DNA of 9,709 nt from an uncultured Bacteroidota bacterium. GTDB lineage: Bacteria > Bacteroidota > Bacteroidia > Chitinophagales > S012-47. Positions 6,559-9,709 of the stretch are shown in pieces (within the stretch, counting starts at the first letter, position 1; each line of letters opens with the position of its first letter). The stretch is from contig CAJXXO010000080.1 of the NCBI GenBank assembly GCA_913062655.1, positions 1-9,709 of the forward strand, written 5' to 3'. The translations under genes and the position numbers were made by a program. The notes under the pieces are model-generated. The model searched no databases and was not told the origin of the DNA. It saw only the letters and a program-made list of their open reading frames with translations.

Positions 6559-8019
6559 ATGAAGCGCCAATGGATAATCGGGTTGATGGGTGTGCTGAGC
6601 ACCCTGGTCGTTGTTAGCTGCGATACCAGCTTTCAAGGGGAGGTGACCGCCAATGAAGTACCGGAAACCTATACCACCATCGATACCATTGTTCGGTCGG
6701 GCGACAACCGGCTGAACTCTGAGGTGCATATACGTTGGTGGGGTGACGACCCGGACGGTATTGTGGTCGGCTTTGAATACACATTTGGCCAAGGCCCGTG
6801 GTCTTTTATCGATAGGAACGACAGTGTTTTTGTACTGTCTCCACCCCCCGGTAAGGATACGGTCGATTTTGATTTTCAGGTGCGCTCGGTTGACAATGAT
6901 GGCGCTGTAGACCCTACACCAGCGGTACTTACCTATCCGATTAAAAACTCTGACCCCTCCATTGCCTACGTAGTGGCAGGCAACAATCCCACAGTCTCTT
7001 TTCCGGTAGTACGGTACAATTGGGAGGCTGCTGACCCGGATGGTTCTGCCAACCTGAACGAAATTGAGTTGGCCTGGAATGATACTACAGGGGCCATTAC
7101 CACCATTGACGTGGTAAACACCAGTGGCACCTTCATCGCCACTGATTTGACAGCCGATGTGACCGAGGCACAACTCTACCTGAACAACAACACCAGCCCC
7201 GAGCCATTTACGGTGCCGAATATGCGGCTCAATGATACCAACCGGCTGTACATCCGTGCAGTAGACAATTCTGATGCCCGCTCTCCATGGGTAGCCAGCG
7301 CACCTATATTTCTCAAAAAGGTGTCTTCACCCGTGCTGTTGGTCAATGCCTACAATGGCACAACAGTAGAGGAATTCTACAAGGATCAACTCCGCAATCA
7401 AGGCATCACCACCTTCGATAGCCTTCGCATTTTCGAGACGGGAGCGGGAGGGGCACTTACACAGCAGAGTCCGGATAACCTGACGCAAAGCCGTGTTTTC
7501 GACCTATTCGATGTGATCATTTGGTTTGGCAACAACGCAGAGAAATCACTCTCTCTTGCACAAAAGACTACCTCAGATTTCTTTGGGGATGGCGGTAAGA
7601 TGCTGATGGCCGTCTATGTGTCTTCCGTATTCGATGAGCAGTCGCAATTTTTCGATTTTACCCCGATTGAGTCGCTGGTAGAGTTTGCCGATACCACTTT
7701 GATTCTGGCGGACACTTCACGGCTATTCCCCGGTGAAGCCGGGTGGCCCACGTTGCAATCTACCCAATTTGTAGGTGTAGTGAAGCCCATCAATCCTTCT
7801 ATCGGAGTAACGCCATTGTACAGCTCCAGCCTGCTGGCCAATGATAAGGTCAATGGCCAGATCTTCAATTGGCCCGGCAATAGCCAGGTGATAGTGAAAC
7901 AGACCAACAATGGGCAGACCAACTTCATCATGTCGGTACTGGAGCTGCAAAACCTGGATGGAAACGGCAACCTCGATCAATTCTTCCAGAAAGTGCTGAT
8001 CGATGAGTTTGGCCTCTAA
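6559..8019 (+). CDS. Predicted lipoprotein with two DPDG repeats and a Rossmann-like C-terminal part (486 aa)
   Basis: I do not recognise a named family. The N-terminus is a clear type II signal peptide: MKRQW, a hydrophobic stretch from I6 to V19, and the lipobox VVSC with C21 as the lipidated residue. The mature protein should sit in the cell envelope, but no strong acidic surface-export signal follows the cysteine. Residues about 54-128 and 147-252 each carry a W-x3-DPDG motif (W60/D64-G67 and W155/D159-G162) and strand-rich sequence ending in R-[SA]-V-D-N, as in Ig- or fibronectin-like modules of Bacteroidota surface proteins. From about residue 258 the pattern changes: PVLLVNAYNG, then FDVIIWFGN, then a helix, then FFGDGGKMLMAVYVSS. 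This resembles the alternating strands and helices of amidotransferase/ThuA-like folds, without an evident catalytic triad. The ATG at 6559 fits the signal peptide. The last 17 bases overlap purN. Confidence 0.85.
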   Translation: MKRQWIIGLMGVLSTLVVVSCDTSFQGEVTANEVPETYTTIDTIVRSGDNRLNSEVHIRWWGDDPDGIVVGFEYTFGQGPWSFIDRNDSVFVLSPPPGKDTVDFDFQVRSVDNDGAVDPTPAVLTYPIKNSDPSIAYVVAGNNPTVSFPVVRYNWEAADPDGSANLNEIELAWNDTTGAITTIDVVNTSGTFIATDLTADVTEAQLYLNNNTSPEPFTVPNMRLNDTNRLYIRAVDNSDARSPWVASAPIFLKKVSSPVLLVNAYNGTTVEEFYKDQLRNQGITTFDSLRIFETGAGGALTQQSPDNLTQSRVFDLFDVIIWFGNNAEKSLSLAQKTTSDFFGDGGKMLMAVYVSSVFDEQSQFFDFTPIESLVEFADTTLILADTSRLFPGEAGWPTLQSTQFVGVVKPINPSIGVTPLYSSSLLANDKVNGQIFNWPGNSQVIVKQTNNGQTNFIMSVLELQNLDGNGNLDQFFQKVLIDEFGL

Positions 8020-8596
8020 ACATCGGCTGGCCATCCTGGCCTCGGGTAGAGGCACCAATACCCGTGCTATTCTCAACTATTTTCAAGACCATCCTGCTAT
8101 CGAAGTAGCTGTTGTGGTCAGCAACAAACCCGATGCCGGGGTGCTCGATGTGGCACAAGCCTTTGGTGTGCCTCAGTTGTTGATAACCAATGAGGCTATG
8201 GCCACAGGCGATGCACTGGTGCAGGTGCAAGCTTATCAAGTGCATGCAGTTATTCTGGCCGGATTTCTCAAGCTCTTGCCGGCCGAATGGGTGGCCGCCT
8301 TTCCGCAACGCATTATCAATATCCATCCAGCGCTATTGCCCCAATATGGGGGAAAAGGGATGTATGGTGATCGTGTACACCGAGCAGTGAGTGAGGCGGG
8401 TGACACCACGTCAGGTATTACCATCCACTTTGTAAATGAAGTGTACGATGCAGGAGCGGTGATTGCGCAGTACACCACACCTATACCGCCCGGGGCAGAC
8501 CCTGCCTACATCGCCCAGCAAGTCCAACGGCTGGAGCACCGGTATTATCCGGCTGTCATCGAAGCCGTTTTATGCGATCAATCCTTGCCGGTATAG
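8003..8596 (+). CDS. purN: PurN, GAR transformylase (197 aa)
   Basis: Phosphoribosylglycinamide formyltransferase: transfers the formyl group of 10-formyltetrahydrofolate to GAR in the third step of IMP synthesis, in the cytoplasm. The phosphate-binding loop is SGRGTNTRAI (14-23). The catalytic triad of the family is present: N106 and H108 in IINIHPALLP, and D149 in VNEVYDAGAVIAQ. The loop after the triad Asn/His reads QYGGKGMYG, a sub-type I associate with Bacteroidota rather than the shorter E. coli loop. Length is normal for the shorter forms; E. coli has 212. The ATG at 8003 gives MSLASKHRLAILASG and overlaps the preceding lipoprotein gene by 17 bases in another frame. Expression is therefore probably coupled to that gene, and no internal promoter was seen. 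Identification is secure. Confidence 0.96.
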   Translation: MSLASKHRLAILASGRGTNTRAILNYFQDHPAIEVAVVVSNKPDAGVLDVAQAFGVPQLLITNEAMATGDALVQVQAYQVHAVILAGFLKLLPAEWVAAFPQRIINIHPALLPQYGGKGMYGDRVHRAVSEAGDTTSGITIHFVNEVYDAGAVIAQYTTPIPPGADPAYIAQQVQRLEHRYYPAVIEAVLCDQSLPV

Positions 8597-8656
8597 GCGG
8601 TATCCACAAAAAGCAGGAAAACGTTGATTCCCATCGGTTAGCCGTAGCAAAGTTGG

Positions 8657-8664
8657 TATCTTTG
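8657..8664 (+). promoter_or_regulatory. -7 element of purH
   Basis: TATCTTTG is a perfect TAnnTTTG match in the 90-base gap between purN and purH. The start should fall near 8668, leaving a leader of about 19 bases (A/T-rich, no Shine-Dalgarno) before the TTG start codon. The -33 region has only a TTA at 8638-8640 at a short distance. This suggests purH has its own transcript besides read-through from purN. The leader is too short for a purine riboswitch. Confidence 0.55.
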
Positions 8665-8686
8665 CACAAATTTTAAACCTACCGCT

Positions 8687-9709
8687 TTGCAGCAAAAACC
8701 CATTCGTTCGGCACTGATATCTGTTTTTCACAAAGAAGGGTTGGAGCCGATCGTCCGACAACTGGCCGATCAGGAGGTGACCCTCTATTCTACCGGAGGC
8801 ACAGCCGCTTTTATCCGCGACCTGCATGTGCCCGTGGTAGAGGTAGAAGATATCACGAGCTATCCGTCCATTCTGGGTGGTCGTGTGAAGACCCTGCACC
8901 CAAAGGTGTTTGGTGGTATTCTGGCACGCAGGGCCAATGCATCGGATGTGGCACAGTTGGAAGAGTACGATATCCCTGCTATTGATTTGGTGATTGTTGA
9001 CCTCTATCCTTTTGAGCAGACGGTAGCACAGACGAGTGAGGAAGCGGCCATCATCGAGAAAATTGATATCGGTGGTATTGCCTTGATACGAGCGGCTGCC
9101 AAAAACTTTGCCGATACACTGATTGTGGCCCATCGCAATGAATATGGGGCGCTACTTGAATTACTGGAGGAGCAAAACGGCAGTACTACGTTGGCGGATA
9201 GGAAACACTTTGCCGCGAAAGCCTTTGCGGTAAGTTCGCACTACGACACCGCCATCTTTCACTACTTCAACCGCACAGAAGCCATCGATGGCTTTAAGGT
9301 CAGTCTGCCGGAAGCGCGCACATTGCGCTATGGAGAGAACCCGCATCAACAGGGTCGCTTTTTCGGGGCCCTGAATCAATTGTTTGACCAACTGCACGGC
9401 AAAGCGATCTCTTACAACAACCTGGTGGACATCGATGCCGCAGTACACCTGATTGATGAGTTTGAGGCGCCCACTTTTGCCATTTTAAAACATACCAATC
9501 CCTGTGGGTTAGCCAGCCGGGATACGTTGCAAGAGGCGTGGGAGGCTGCCTTGGCGGGTGACCCGGTGAGTGCATTTGGGGGCATCGTAATTGCCAACCG
9601 AAAGGTAGATAAAGCTACAGCGGAGGCCATACACGAGATTTTTATTGAGGTAATCATTTCCCCCGATTACGAGGAAGAGGCGTTGGCGGGGTTGCAAGGC
9701 AAAAAGAAC
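8687..9709 (+). CDS. purH: PurH, bifunctional AICAR transformylase / IMP cyclohydrolase (first 341 aa, runs off the window)
   Basis: Catalyses the last two steps of IMP synthesis: formylation of AICAR by 10-formyltetrahydrofolate, then ring closure. The N-terminal cyclohydrolase domain shows RSALISV (7-13), STGGT (35-39), GRVKTLHPK (65-73) and DLYPFE (105-110). The transformylase domain begins near residue 200, with RYGENPHQ (214-221), the catalytic K268-H269 in LKHTNPCG, and SAFGG (295-299). About 165 residues are missing beyond the window end; full-length proteins are near 510. The start is TTG at 8687-8689. The frame is closed upstream by TAG at 8645-8647, no ATG or GTG lies between, and the conserved RSALIS begins at residue 7, where families with ATG starts place it. 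The gene follows purN, whose product uses the same folate cofactor. Confidence 0.95.
   Translation, partial: MQQKPIRSALISVFHKEGLEPIVRQLADQEVTLYSTGGTAAFIRDLHVPVVEVEDITSYPSILGGRVKTLHPKVFGGILARRANASDVAQLEEYDIPAIDLVIVDLYPFEQTVAQTSEEAAIIEKIDIGGIALIRAAAKNFADTLIVAHRNEYGALLELLEEQNGSTTLADRKHFAAKAFAVSSHYDTAIFHYFNRTEAIDGFKVSLPEARTLRYGENPHQQGRFFGALNQLFDQLHGKAISYNNLVDIDAAVHLIDEFEAPTFAILKHTNPCGLASRDTLQEAWEAALAGDPVSAFGGIVIANRKVDKATAEAIHEIFIEVIISPDYEEEALAGLQGKKN

Noticed and set aside
6544..7173. Minus-strand 209-codon open frame opposite the lipoprotein gene
   Set aside because: It is antisense to a gene with a good signal peptide and repeated DPDG motifs, with no recognisable domain of its own.
8597..8686. 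Possible purine riboswitch before purH
   Set aside because: The gap is 90 bases and the predicted leader only about 19, too short for an aptamer. No aptamer-like pairing was seen.
8570..9133. Minus-strand 187-codon open frame opposite purH
   Set aside because: purH is certain from its motifs, and this frame is its antisense shadow.

Overview
The window looks like ordinary chromosome from a member of the Bacteroidota, most likely a Cytophagia-type lineage. Three things point there. It carries a DUF4290 gene next to murA, a family I know only from this phylum. Upstream regions carry Bacteroidota-type promoter elements (TAnnTTTG at -7, once with TTTG 19 bases upstream) and little Shine-Dalgarno signal. 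MurA and PurN are of the sub-types I associate with the phylum (PGGDKIG loop and GGKGMYG loop). The genus cannot be fixed from the sequence. Eight protein genes fill almost all of the window. I see no mobile element, phage gene, tRNA, rRNA or CRISPR array, and no gene-free stretch longer than about 150 bases.

The left two thirds (19-6425) is read leftwards. In transcription order it holds a UvrD/PcrA-type DNA helicase, the DUF4290 protein, MurA (first committed step of peptidoglycan synthesis), and the chaperone cofactors GrpE and DnaJ. DUF4290 and murA are 12 bases apart and grpE and dnaJ 6 bases apart, so each pair is very likely co-transcribed. A 137-base gap before the DUF4290 gene holds a good candidate promoter. 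A 141-base gap before grpE holds a dense set of TGTCA/TGACA dyads, the best candidate operator in the window.

The right third (6559-9709) is read rightwards. It holds a lipoprotein with two W-x3-DPDG beta-sandwich-like repeats and a Rossmann-like C-terminal part, then purN overlapping it by 17 bases, then purH. PurH starts at a TTG codon and runs off the window after 341 residues. PurN and PurH catalyse the two formyl-tetrahydrofolate-dependent steps of IMP synthesis, so the lipoprotein is the odd partner in this group.

The two halves diverge across 6426-6558, where the helicase and lipoprotein genes each have a perfect TAnnTTTG element only six or seven bases before the ATG. This predicts nearly leaderless transcripts on both sides. 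A GC-rich hairpin with T-runs on both sides lies between the two predicted starts.

I found no convincing undescribed multi-gene system. The most useful second looks are the grpE upstream dyads, the MurA Cys-to-Asp change, the duplicated DUF4290 protein with its very basic tail, the lipoprotein-purN overlap and the near-leaderless divergent promoters.
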